A stretch of DNA of 64,000 bases from Rotaria socialis (taxonomy: Eukaryota > Rotifera > Eurotatoria > Philodinida > Philodinidae). This document shows, one piece after another, positions 1 to 11,263 of this stretch. The stretch spans positions 65,339-129,338 of the forward strand of contig CAJNYU010000024.1 of assembly GCA_905331475.1 (NCBI GenBank), in the 5' to 3' direction. The position numbers and the translations under genes were made by a program. Every line of letters begins with the position of its first letter. Positions within the stretch are counted from its first letter, which is position 1. The notes beneath the pieces are model-generated. The model made no database searches. It was given only the letters and a program-made list of their open reading frames with translations, and was not told where the DNA came from.

Positions 1-3000
1 CCGTAATTTACGACAAAAACGACTCTTTTTGACATAGAACAAAGATACTAATTGTAATGATATGAACAATACTGATAATACGTCTCTTCACCTCTTTTCC
101 TCACTTCGAAACAAACCTTGCGACTACCTCACCTCATCCTACATCACATCACAAACGAACATTTGTAAGTACAAGTGTAACCAAGCATTTATTCTGAATT
201 TGCGGTAAAATGGAAGGAAGATATGCGCTAAATATGTGAATGAATATTCCACAAGATAGTTGAACAAATAGAATCAATATTGTGTTCGCCTATTATCTGC
301 AATTTTTTATAACATTCGGTATGTTTTCTGTTAATCAAGGTTCATATCTCTAATGAAGAATATTAACGATATTTCCATTCATTTATTCAAGGGGTTTAGT
401 GTCATACTAAGCATTTGGAATCGTATTTCACTTTCGATCACATGATTATTGAATGATGATAACGCTTAAAGTCTTTGTAGTGCCTTTGTTCATGTATACT
501 CTTATTTTAATTTTGGGTTGGAGCAGAGTTGTTCTGTTGGCGTAGCAATACATCAGAAATGAACCATCGTATAATCAGAATTTTATTCATATTGTTTCTA
601 TGATTCCTGTGATATGGTGTACAGCGGTGAGATGTAAAAAGGTGATATGTTCAATGAATGGGTTTTACCACTATTGTGTTCATTTACTTGTCTAATTTAA
701 AATGAAGTTAATATTTGATTTATGTTATTACATTTTCACGCATATAATGAATGCGCATCATTGAAACGGCGTTCAGTCATCATACTCTCTTTGAACGTAA
801 GGACCTAGATTTTGCTTCATTTGAAAGAGTTTGAAGATATTTGGATATATGCATTCCAAATGATTTATTCAAGTATATTTGCTGTTAATCGAAGAAGTGC
901 TGAAACGAATCCTTTTGTAAGACAAGAACGAGATGAATGAATGCATAGAACGCTTCCTTTCTTCGTTGTTCCAACCCTTTGATTCATCGATTTTGTGATT
1001 GTGAAATATATGGCTGTGAAGTGATAGGTTGTGAAAGATGGCCTTGCCAATGAATAGCCATAATCCTTGGCATGTTCATGTTCACTTTTGACAGTCACGT
1101 CAAGACCAAAATCGTATGTTCTTAGGTAGGCTATAGGTCAGCTGAAAAATGAACCACATTTACGTCTGGTGTTAAGTTAATCTATTTTACGTTCATTTCT
1201 GAATAGTAATTGATTTATGATGGTGTTAAATGATGATGTGATGAATGTATTGCTTTCATCCACTGCCAATTTTTCGAATGGTTTTGTTCTCGTATTGTAT
1301 CCACATCAAAGCAATCGTGAAAGAAAAATGAACTTATGAAAAGTCATCGCCATAAACAAATGATCATCATCGCCGGTCAGTTCTTTGAAATTATTTTGTT
1401 CGCATTATAATTAATTATACGCTATACCCACACACCAATGTTCACTTAGTAAATGAACGATCTAAATAGTACCAAAGCGCGTATTTGTTTAGACGATTCA
1501 GTTCAAAGAAAATATATTGAATTTTTAAAAATAAGTATGATAATATGCCAGATGAATGAACTTCATCAGTATACTGTTCTCATATGTTGGTTTTATTATA
1601 AATTTAAGATTTCGTACTTCGTTTCACATGCATGATTACAGAAATTATGAATAGCCACAACGGCATTTGCCGCAATTGGCACAAACCGACTATCTCAGAT
1701 CTGTGCTCCAAGTAAAAGTCATTGTTCGAACTTGAGTAAGAATCTCGTATAGTATCGCAGATGAATAAGGGTTAAGAAAATTATGTTTCCATATCATGCC
1801 GCTTTCAGAGGAGATTAAAGAAATATTCAGTGAAATACAGTTCATATGGCAAATGGCTGGATCGAACGACCCTTAATGTTCTATTCAATTAGTTTTCGGT
1901 CTGTGCCAAAAAAGTCATCGTGCCACTACCGTGAAAGCAGTACAAGAATACATAAACGATTATAACAAGAAATTTGTTCATTTAGCTTTCTCCGTTTGAA
2001 ACATATACTTTCAGGCATTGTGCGAATCCTTGACGAAATGAAATATATATAATCGTGATACATTTCGTTGAAAGCACCGGGCTCAGCAAATTCTTTATAT
2101 GATGCTAAAAAAACGTTAAACATATTTATAGTAAATCAAAGTTAAGCTTATCGAATTTTTCTCTATCAAATACTGTTAATGATGATTCTTTACATATAAT
2201 GGCCACGAAAACAAAATTATATGAAACAGCGTTTCGCCGCATCTAGACGCATGATTTTGTGTATGTAAACCGTCGAAATATATTTTTTTTAACTATACAG
2301 GATTTCCGTCAAAGTAGAGTGTTCTTTCTTTTCCTTCTAATAACTGAAATATTTGTAGTTAATTACTAATTAGAGATTTTTTTAAATAATCGTAAGCAAA
2401 AACCACAAAAAAGTCATAATTAATCCGTTTATATTGAAAAACAATTTTAGCACCGAAACGATGACTGAAAGTATACTTTGTTTCAAATGATTTGAAATTT
2501 TTTCGGATAGAATTATTTTAAGTTATTTTAAATGCCGATTCTCGTAATTTAATAGATATAAGCATATCGTTTCTATATTGATAACAGAAAATTTGACTCA
2601 ATAGCATCAGTTAGAAATGAAATCGAAAGTCCCTAGTTCGAATCTAATCTATATTGGAATGAATAGAAATATTCAACAATAAAAGCTCGTTCAAAGAAGA
2701 TTCGTTTTGTGTTATCCATTGAAAAGAAAGCGTTTCAATACATTCAAAATAGTGTGTGTTAAGTCTAGCGAAAACATGTGAACAAAAAATAAAGGAAGCG
2801 TTAAAACGTAGATTTGAAGGTGTGTAATCTCTCTAAAATTATGTTCCTATGTAAAAGTTTCATCTCAAGATGCGGATCGTGAGCTACGAAGTATACAGCT
2901 GAATATTTTATTACTAAGAACGTATAGAATAGTCTCACTAAAATGCTGTTGATTTTCATTTACGATTTGAGCAACTTCACGCTCCTTTGTATTTTAATTT

Positions 3001-3941
3001 TCTCTTTTTCTTCTTCTACTAGTTAAATGATAAAGTATGAGATTTATTATAGAACTACTTTCGATTTGTCTGTAAAATATATACGTAGCTAGATTTGTAC
3101 AGATAATTCAACAATATAAATACCATAATTTATAATTTCAAATTCGAACTAGTAATCGTTTTTAAAAATTTTGAAATCTATAAAATCAGATCAAAATTTG
3201 AATTCATCACAAAATTACTTATTTTTTACATTTAAAAGAAAATTTTTTATCCTTCTTTTATGTACAAGTCGAAGCTCATTTTATCTGATTTGGAAACTTA
3301 ATTTTTTGATGAGCTTGGAAAGTAGTTTTGTTACAGGCAGAATACATATGAAACTATCTAATTACAAAACAGAAAAAAATCCATTAACGAAATGTAATTC
3401 CATAACGGTTGATATCGGAACTATCCCTTTTGATACGTTTTACAAAGGAACATCAATTTTCTTTGTTTTGATAATAGAAATCAGAAATATCTGTCATCAT
3501 TCCTTTTTCTTTATTGATGAGCATTATTTTATTGCCGAAATAATAAGAGTGGAAGCCAAAAAACAGCGAAATTTCGGAACGATTGATCATGCTCATTACA
3601 CAACCTAATGAATTCTTATAGTGAGAACAATATGTTAACTTGATATAATAGTCTTAATAGGTTTTTAGAAGAACTTAAAGTTTTCTTAACTTTGTTGCCA
3701 TATATTTCTTCGAAATGATTGATTCATTTTTGTAACGGAATAAAAAAACTGTCCTGTGTTGTGATACCTTAGCACTTTATGTACATGATGACTCTGGCAG
3801 ATATTTCTGCCATGCTGTTAACCTTTGATTTTTAACTCAATCACAGACCCTGCCACACAGTTGAAGGAAGTCTTTATATGATTAGAAATAGAAGACTGTA
3901 ATAAGAGCGCCATTGCCCATATATACTACAATTCTGGTTGA
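1..3941. other. Gene-free AT-rich stretch
   Basis: No conserved protein, tRNA or clear transposon end was recognised in this stretch. The open frames are short and low in complexity, the longest being about 145 codons at 3171-3608 on the plus strand, which resembles no family I know. A short palindrome (GGCAGATATTTCTGCC) lies near 3797. The 3' part may hold a last exon or 3' UTR of the ADP-ribosyltransferase gene, which is transcribed toward it. Confidence 0.5.
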
Positions 3942-4253
3942 TTAGAATTGAACACTTATGATAGCAAACTCTTCAAATCTGTAGAGAATATCTTTAAAAT
4001 ATGCCATGTAGTATACATGAAAATATTTTGTAATTTCAACACACTGCACAAAAGGGCTAGTCAAAGATATGCTGAACTTTCCAAAGACATCTAGAAAGAT
4101 TTCAGGTATTCCTCCATGTTCTCTGTCAAATATGACACCCACACCATTGCGAATCTCTACTCTAAGCTTAAGATATTATCATAGTTAGTTCATTTAATAC
4201 TAATCTAATGATTTCTATGGAACATAATTCATAAGAAAATTCTCATTTTCTAC

Positions 4254-5195
4254 TTAAAAAAGTATGAAGTTACCTGTCTTTGTAGTGATTGGTGTTGGCG
4301 GTTTTGGTACCACGCTTGGTGTTATTGGCTTCGGTGTGAAAATTGGTGTTGGGTTGATTTTTTTTGTTTTTTCTGGTTTTGAGACCGGTCCCGGTAAAGT
4401 ATTTTTCAGTTGACTAAGATCAAATGGATCAGCTAACATGGGAAATGGTGGGGGAATTTCTCGAATGTGAATGATATTGAGACCGTTGCCTGGACTTAGC
4501 TTATCAATCACTTCAAAATATCGACCAGGCGGAAGAAGAATTTCATCTTCCTGTTGAAAATACGAGTGGGCTTTAATGCACTTTCCACTGGTTGTCTGAA
4601 TAGAAAATATTGTTCTTTCACCTGAAGTCCCCAGATACAATTCAGATTCAAGAACACTGATTGCAGCTGTACAAGAACTAAGTGCCCACCAAGCAACTTT
4701 TCTTCCTTTCGTGTAGACACCGCCAAGGTCTTCTGTAACGCCTCTCCAGATAATGGTATGTTGACTGGATCTAAAATTTTACAATGATCATGTATTCTGT
4801 TTCAAGTGTGTTACTTACGGCAATTTAAAAAAAGCTGTCATAAACAGCTTTAAATATCTGAACCATGGTTTCAGTTTTGAACGATCAGCCATTCGAAGAG
4901 TTCGATTCAAAACTGCGTAAAGACTATTTTCACGCTTTTTCCATTCCATTGTATATAGATGAATTGAGGCGGATTCATCTGGTGTTAGTTGGTCGGCCGG
5001 TTCCTCCGAATTCATTTTAGCAATAACCATATTTTGCTTTAATTCTTGATCCAATATCTTTTCTAATGGTTTGCATGCCTCTTCTATAGATAAAAGAGGC
5101 TCTTCTTCGTAGCCAGAAATAGGTTGTAACATCTGCTTCGGTTCATCTTTCAAACTTGTTAATAAACGATGGTTGATGGTTGATGCTGTTGCCAT
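4254..5195 (-). CDS. NAD(P)(+)-arginine ADP-ribosyltransferase (ART), bdelloid type
   Basis: Likely transfers ADP-ribose from NAD to arginine of target proteins. Two exons are clear: 4819-5195 and 4274-4770, joined by a 48-nt GT-AG intron. The translation (about 297 aa if it ends at 4254) carries the R-S-ExE signature of the family: Arg in IIWRGV at the start of exon 2, the Ser-Thr motif in WWALSSCT, and ExE in QQEDEILLPPGRYFEV, followed by IREIPPPFPML. The conserved N-terminal half with DESASIHLYTMEW is typical of the ART families expanded in bdelloid rotifers. A Pro/Thr-rich tail follows. Exon 2 ends at a possible donor (ACAG/GTAACT at 4273), so a third exon could exist; an in-phase reading to 3942 is possible but unconvincing. 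The start at 5195 is chosen because a 3' acceptor (TCTATTTCAG) lies just upstream. No signal peptide is obvious. Confidence 0.85.
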
Positions 5196-5267
5196 GAGAT
5201 AATCTGTGATTTTTATCTGAAATAGAATCAAAAGAGAAACTTTATGTGTGTTTGGTACAACTAGCAT

Positions 5268-5663
5268 ACTTAGATAAGTAAAGAACGATGTGAGTAAACA
5301 ATTAGGTCGCTAAGTTTCTCAGAAGTAGATACATATTAGGGCAAAACAATCGAATTTCTGATTCAGTCATATTTGTTCAACTCAGGTCAGTTGACAGGAA
5401 TCTATGAAATCAGATTGATGCATGATAATTCATTATCGAATGCATTAGAATCTAGATCTTTGATAGATTATGTTCATTTTAATTCAATTTCATTTGAGTC
5501 GAAACGTTTTATGAACTTACTATCTGAAATCATTTCATGAGAGAGATATGGATAGGATTTTATGAAGCGAAATATCGCACTCGCATCAACAGGAATATTT
5601 CTTTAGGTTTCTTCGCTCCAAAGATTTATTTGAGTGCTGTGGGCCTTTGCCATTACAGAATTT
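5268..5663. other. Intergenic, nothing recognised
   Basis: AT-rich sequence between the ART gene and the FLYWCH element. I see no coding signal or repeat end in it. It should include the ART promoter and 5' leader. Confidence 0.5.
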
Positions 5664-6478
5664 GGGTCTACGAAAGTTGGTCGAACGAAAAATGGTCGAA
5701 CGAAAATTGATCGCGGTTAATTGGTCGATGTGAATATTGATAGATACGAAAATTGGTCGACAACAATATTAGTCGAGTTTAGTTAAAAGAAAACAATTTC
5801 TTTATTAAATCATGAACTGATATTAATAAAATAAAAAATGATAAAAGATGTTCGGAAAATGATAGCAATTTTGAAACAAAAAGGCATTTCTTTTACACAT
5901 ATATGGGAATCGTAATAGGCTAAAGATTAACTCACAGGACTGTACTTTTTAGTTTTAATTATGCTTTAACACAGTAATCTATATTTCATATAATCCTAAT
6001 TGGATTATGTTCGAAATTCTTGAATAAGTTCTATAAAAAGCAGTAATACAAATCAAATCTAAACAATCATATCGCAATGTCAACATTCACCTTAAGTACA
6101 ACGCAAAAGAACAAACCTCTCTTACTTTCTAAAGGATTCAGTTATACCATTGACAAAACAACAAATGATAAAACGTATTGGAAATGTGAAGATGCTTGAA
6201 AGCTCAAATGCAAAGGTCGCGTTCATACTAATAATATTAACACAATATTACTACATGAAAATGATAGTCATAATCATAATGGTAGTGCCGTTTCAACTGA
6301 AATCAGATTATTCGAAGAAAAAGTTCGGGATCGCGCAATGAACTGCAACGAAGCAACACAAACTGTTATTGATAATTGTTTGGTCAATCTATCCGATAAT
6401 GCTATTGCTCGACTTCCTAACTTTAAACATGTTAATTAACCGCGATCAATTTTCGTTCGACCAATTTTCGCTGTCCCC
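5664..6478 (+). mobile_element. Non-autonomous MULE-like DNA transposon with FLYWCH remnant
   Basis: The ends carry inverted repeats: 5686-5722 matches the reverse complement of 6434-6470 at 36 of 37 positions (core GGTCGAACGAAAATTGATCG). The left end also has a direct repeat of the GGTCGAACGAAAA unit and further GGTCGA motifs to about 5776. Between the ends is a decayed FLYWCH zinc-finger reading frame, whose stop codon lies inside the right inverted repeat. FLYWCH fingers joined to MULE transposases are common in rotifer genomes, so this looks like an internally deleted derivative that lost its transposase. No convincing target-site duplication was found, so the outer limits are approximate. 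Confidence 0.75.
6077..6439 (+). pseudogene. FLYWCH zinc-finger fragment of transposon origin
   Basis: Translation from the ATG at 6077 gives a recognisable FLYWCH domain: SKGFSYTIDK, then TYWKCEDA, then LKCKGRVHT, and LHENDSHNH supplying the final His pair. There is one in-frame TGA between CEDA and KLKC, where an Arg or Trp codon would be usual (a CGA to TGA change is enough to explain it). After the finger the frame continues through NAIARLPNFKHVN and stops in the right terminal inverted repeat of the element. It is a broken fragment of a plain DNA-transposon protein and probably has no host function. Confidence 0.75.
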
Positions 6479-7851
6479 TAAGTTCATAAGCACAACAATC
6501 TACATGGACACTAACATCCAACAACTGAGGATAGCAACGAACAATCATAAACAAGCACCACGAATCATAATTAGCCGCTCTTTATGAAGTCTGGTGAGGC
6601 TTCAGTTCATCACCACAGCGTGAATTATTTATCTTTCATTATTTGTGCGTTTATACTGTAAAAAAAATCGTAGAATACCAAACCCTAGTGCTAAAACAAA
6701 GGTTTCATAAACCCTTAAAGGGTTTACGTTTTTCTCCGAAACTCTAAAACCGTTTATTGTCTGAACCGCTTATGAAACTAAGGATATTTGAAAATAAAGA
6801 GGATTCATTGCACCAGAATTTAAGGGGAAGGGTTTATGAATCTACGATGAAGGGTTTATTATTGTACCCTTTCATAAAATAGTTTCTGCCGCTAAAAATG
6901 ACGTTGACTTTTCTGGTTGATGACACTATTCATCAAGTATTTTTATGATTAGATTGGAAATCGTACAATAGAAACAAAGATTAATGAAAAACAGAATAAC
7001 TTTAGCTCTCTCTATGTTGCAATAGTTTGTAATCTCATATCAAAAGATTATCATTCTTCATTAATTATATTAGCCTGACAAAATGAAACTATGTTCTATG
7101 TAGGTGAGGCTTCTATAAAAAGACGTAAGTATAATTTTCATTAAACAATTTTTATTTTTATTTTTTTAGTGAAAAAGCAGATTCAAAATCATAGGTAATT
7201 ATTATTTAAAAAAAGTAATGCTTTTAATTTTTCTCAAATAGATTTTCTTCAAGGGCTGATCAAACTGAACATGATTCTTGGCTAAAAGTAAGCTTCCCGA
7301 AAGCCGTTAGAAGGGTATTTGAAAGGGTTTAGTAGCTGGACGCAAGTCCGTATCAGTACAATGTTTGCATACATTGTATTTATTATATACACCTTTCAAA
7401 TTGATCGAATACATGTAGTCAAAAATACTAAAGAATGGGACTAGATCTTTACAATTTCATAAAAAAAGCTTATCAACTCAGCCTATTTAAGATAGATGTA
7501 CAACAACTTACAATTTAATGAGTCAGATCTATGGACATACTCGTTATCAATTAGTACGGTCTACTAATCAGATATTTTTACTATCCGTGGACTCTCAGGG
7601 TGTGGGTTTGTTGAATGATGAAACTGTAGAAAAATAAAATACTTCCATGGTTACTCTCGCATGCATTGCCTATGTCTGGACCGAGTGAGTGCAGATTTTT
7701 AACCACCCTTGATCGTAATGACAACATCAAGGGTGGGTTACAGGAATCTTAGGCAAGGACTCAGTATTTACGATCCAGTTTTACCTATTTGAGCGAAAGA
7801 TTTTTCGTAATGAAAAATTGTGACACGTGGGTGAGATGTTGATCAAGCGTT
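6479..7851. other. Intergenic, AT-rich, one hairpin
   Basis: No gene recognised. Several GGGTTTAT/ATAAACCC motifs occur at 6705-6890, which may be the remains of a repeat. A hairpin lies at 7700-7740 (AACCACCCTTGAT against ATCAAGGGTGGGTT, loop about 12 nt). Confidence 0.5.
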
Positions 7852-7886
7852 GCATGTACCAGAGGTGTGCGAACCATGGGTGGGAC

Positions 7887-8340
7887 TAGGGATGCAACGG
7901 TGACGATTAATCGTTCACCGTTCCGCCGCTTGAGACCGGTGCATCGGCGAACCGGGCCCCGGTGGGAGCGGTGAAGCAGTGGACCGGGGTCCGGTCGGAG
8001 TGGTGAAGCGGTGAACCGGGCCCCGGTTCACCGGTGAAAGCTGGAAAGACTACAAAACACCTACGGTGAAGGCCAGTGCAGTGGTGCTACCAGATCACAC
8101 TGATAGAGATATCTCTGAATCTTAGAAAAAACTGGCCTTCACCGTAGGTGTTTCGTAGTCTTGCCGGCTTTCACCGGTGAACCGGGCCCCGGCCACACCG
8201 CTTCATCACTCCCACCGAGGCCCGGTTCACTGTTTCACCGCTCCCACCGGGGGCCCGGTCACCGACCCGCCGTTTCACCGGTCTCAAGCGGTGAAACGGT
8301 GACGGTGGAACGGTTTTTGATTGTTACCGTTGCATCCCTA
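7887..8340. mobile_element. hAT-like foldback element (long inverted arms)
   Basis: A 454-bp element that is almost entirely an inverted repeat. Its ends are TAGGGATGCAACGGT and ACCGTTGCATCCCTA, flanked by near-identical 8-bp sites GGTGGGAC (7879-7886) and GGTTGGAC (8341-8348), a 7 of 8 match. The two arms of roughly 190-200 bp are GC-rich (repeated CACCGGTGAACCGGGCCCCGG), unlike the AT-rich host DNA. They meet around ACACCTACGGTGAAGGCCAGT and its complement, with a loop near 8075-8130. The open frames seen across it on both strands follow from its composition and are not genes. It sits inside the left end of element A. Confidence 0.85.
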
Positions 8341-9148
8341 GGTTGGACCCCGCAGGGTCGGCGGGGCGGGTCGCGAATTTCTACAAAATTGTGGGGCTGT
8401 TGGGCTATGGGTAGGGGTTCATGACGGGCGAGCGGAGTGGGTGAAATAAAAATAAAAGGCACGGGTTTCGGGCGGGTCAAGATTTTTCACGGGGCACGAT
8501 GAAGGGTCGTAAAAAATTATTGAGTGATCGTTAGTCTAGGTGTGTAGTACGACATACAGATTGATTGGCTCTTTATTTTCATGTTATGATCTACAAGTTT
8601 GCCTTTTACGTATTTCTTTTTTTCCTTTTCGTTTGGTAAAGACCCGGAGCTGACAAAGCAGTGAGAAAAAAGTTAAACAACAGCAAGTGTTAGGTGATTG
8701 TTCTGCAAGTTTTTGAACGGGTCTAGATATAGCATTGACATCAGTAGATAGAGAAAAAGATGCTGTATTGAACTATGCTTTTGGATTTTCCTGAAAAATA
8801 GAGGACGCCATCACACAGTGACGACATATGAATATGTTTACTGCAGCAAAATATGATTTTCAAATACTCCTAGATCAATTTTCTCATATTTCTGTTTTAC
8901 CACATTATTTTAGCTATAAATTCGCCTAACTACCACCTTTTTCAATCCCACAAGAGATCAGGTAACTTTAGAATATCTTCGCGCAATAATAACAGTAATT
9001 TGTTTACATAAAAGCTGTAGGAAATGACAAAAGAACAATTTATCTGATAATAATATTTAATTACACAAATAATATAATTATATAAATACTACATAAGACA
9101 GGTTGTGGGTGTCATTAGAGACATGGAGGAAATGGACACCACCCCCAC

Positions 9149-9704
9149 CATAGATGGAACCGGTCTGCGCAATTTTTTAGTCATATTTCTATAGAACATC
9201 AAATATTTGGTCTGTAGATGACGTAAACAAGGACAGTTAAGGTTTTCATGTGGATAATATAAAATTCTACTCTTAAATTGTAAATGATATTATACAAAAT
9301 TTGTGTTATTTTAATTCTATAAGACTATGCACCAGTTGCATAGTCTTATAGAGTATATGAAAGGCGATACTCTAATATTTGAAGCATGAATTATACTCTC
9401 AAAACTACATTTATACTGTTTTCGACAATTCACCTCAAAGGGGCAAAAGCGTATTTCTATATTTTCATATTTCTATCTATTTCGAAAGTATTTCTAAGTG
9501 TTTTTACGAATTTCTATGTATTTCCAATTTATTTTTACATATTACTGTATTTCTGAAATACATATAAATACATACAAATACGTAGAAATACTGAAATTTG
9601 GTCAAACTACATGAAAAGACCCGCCGGTTTTTTGCCAGTTTTAGCATTATTATAGACCGGCCGGTCCGGTCCGGGCAGAAAAAACTCGACCGGTTCCATC
9701 TATG
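9149..9704. mobile_element. hAT-like MITE with perfect 8-bp TSD
   Basis: A 556-bp element with 17-bp perfect terminal inverted repeats (CATAGATGGAACCGGTC) and a perfect 8-bp duplication ACCCCCAC at 9141-9148 and 9705-9712. It interrupts element A: removing it restores similarity to copy B across the junction. The inside has no long frame. It contains a 15-bp-stem hairpin at 9317-9351 and a run of TATTTCTA-like units at 9450-9590 whose second part is inverted. Confidence 0.9.
9317..9351. repeat. Perfect 15-bp-stem hairpin
   Basis: CTATAAGACTATGCA is followed by a 5-nt spacer and its exact reverse complement. It lies in the middle of the 9149-9704 MITE and is probably part of that element's structure. 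Confidence 0.8.
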
Positions 9705-10110
9705 ACCCCCACCCTACACTTTTCTCTCAGGTTTTTTGTTAAAAAATCTAATTAATTATATACAATAAATAATTTAAAATAAACAATTTGTTAAATATAA
9801 AATTTCTTCGGGTTATACGGACGGGGCGGGGAAGCTTACGCAATTTAACTGCACGGGGGTCGGCGGGACGGGTGTTAGAAATTCGCGGGGCACGAAAATT
9901 CCCTGTCCCGCACAACTCGGCATGTACCTCTTGTTAAGCGTAGAAGTCGGAGAAACTTTTTAAAAATTGAGGTTCATTACGAAGACATGTTTCGCGGCCA
10001 CGGTGATTGAAACCAGTCAGACTTCAGGTATTATTATCCATCGATTTCATTTTTTTAAAAATTGAAAATCTCTAGCCGTCGTTGCTGATCAACGCGCTCC
10101 CCCTACCATT

Positions 10111-10393
10111 CAGAGTTGTGCGGGGCAGGGATTTTTCCCACCCCGCTCGCCCCCCGTATAACCCGAAGAAATTTTACCTTTAGCAATTTGTTTATTTTAA
10201 AAAAGTATGGGTGGGGTGGTGTTCGTTGACTTCATGTATCTGATGACGTCCACACCCAGTGTGCCCCGTGAAAAATCTTTACCCTCCCTGCTCGCCAGTC
10301 AGTGAATCAATACCCGTAACTCGTCAACCCCGAAGTTTCGTAAAAATTCGCGATCCGCCCCACCGATCCCACCCTCATAGTTGATCACCCCTT
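10111..10393. mobile_element. hAT-like element B, inverted relative of A
   Basis: Starts with CAGAGTTGTGCGG at 10111 and runs as the reverse complement of element A: CGTATAACCCGAAGAAATTT (near 10156-10175) matches 9808-9840 inverted, the GGGGTGGTGT part near 10210 matches 9130-9150 inverted, and TTCGCGATCCGCCCCACCGATC near 10348 matches about 8355-8375 inverted. The copies are diverged and B lacks the insertions present in A. Its right end is degenerate and no target-site duplication could be matched. Only about 190 bp separate A and B, so together they form a large imperfect inverted repeat. Confidence 0.7.
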
Positions 10394-11263
10394 ATTGAAA
10401 ATACTGTTATATACTAAAGAATAAAATCGAGTACCTAGTACCACCATATAGATAGTCATCAAAGGCGAGGAAACGTAACGGGACTTTAAAAAATTGAATA
10501 CGGTACTGATTTAACTTACTTCTGTCTGCAACTTCTGTAGTTCAAATATTTTGCATACCAAAATAAAGAGCATGAACGATTATCAGCTATTGCATTATAT
10601 AGAAGAAAAAGTACGTTTTTTTAACAAATTCGCCGACTGTTTGCAGTGTTGCACAAGAAAAAGAAATGATTTTAATTCACATTTCGACTTGCGCACTTGA
10701 CGAGATAAAAAAAATACCTTCGTAACTACTATGCAAGCATTGAGGAAAAAACACGTGTTCTGACTGCACACATCATCCTCCTTTTATTGATTCAAGAGCG
10801 CAAACGAAAAGTTTCTTTTGTGCCGTTAGAGTTCTTCCGAGATAAAATAATATAAATTTACGCTCTCGAGAAATACGCAGAAAAAAACTACCATCAACTA
10901 TGCACCGTATAGAAATGCTTTTATTTGTTTTGGTTACCTTGTTTTTTAGACTGTCACGTAGTGTCTGCACAAGTCATTCATTAAATATAAAATAGCAATG
11001 TTCATATCACATATCTTGAGATTCAAAATATGTGAATAATTTAAAATAAATGTTTTTATCGGTGAGAGTTATAGTTTTATTTTAAATAATATCGGTAAAG
11101 TAAGACATGCGAGAAATAGACAAAACTGCTTAGGAAAACAAGGACAAAAGGAATGAGAGAAATTGCACTGATATAATAGGATTTAGATCTATGACACATA
11201 TAATATAAACACCGAGCAGCAGAAAAAAAGAAATCAAATGGTTTGTACAATGTTGTTTTAGTT
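10394..11263. other. Intergenic, downstream of zinc-finger gene
   Basis: AT-rich; no gene recognised. It should hold the 3' end of the minus-strand zinc-finger gene. Confidence 0.5.

Larger units (their letters stand above)
7860..9919. mobile_element. hAT-like non-autonomous element A, interrupted by two others
   Basis: A GC-rich element flanked by the 8-bp direct repeat GCATGTAC at 7852-7859 and 9920-9927. Its ends are inverted relatives: CAGAGGTGTGCG at the left and CGAGTTGTGCG read inward from the right. The terminal parts are rich in GGCGGGGCGGGTCGCGAATTT-type sequence. It contains two younger elements with their own 8-bp duplications, at 7887-8340 and 9149-9704. A further stretch of about 0.6 kb (about 8505-9100) has no counterpart in the related copy B and may be a third insertion, or be deleted from B. 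8-bp duplications and CAG-type ends fit the hAT superfamily. No transposase frame is visible. Confidence 0.8.

Noticed and set aside
2630-2650. B-box-like AGTTCGAATC suggesting a tRNA
   Set aside because: No matching A box, acceptor stem or anticodon arm could be built around it.
3171-3608. Plus-strand open frame of about 145 codons
   Set aside because: No ATG at its first codon, AT-driven composition (Phe/Ile/Lys-rich), no family resemblance and no splice context.
6690-6900. Repeated AAACCC/GGGTTT motifs as a possible telomere-like array or element
   Set aside because: The motifs are scattered without fixed spacing, and no matching ends or duplications were found.
8161-8480. GC-rich open frames on both strands
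   Set aside because: They lie in and beside the right arm of the foldback element; their length follows from GC-rich inverted sequence with few stops.
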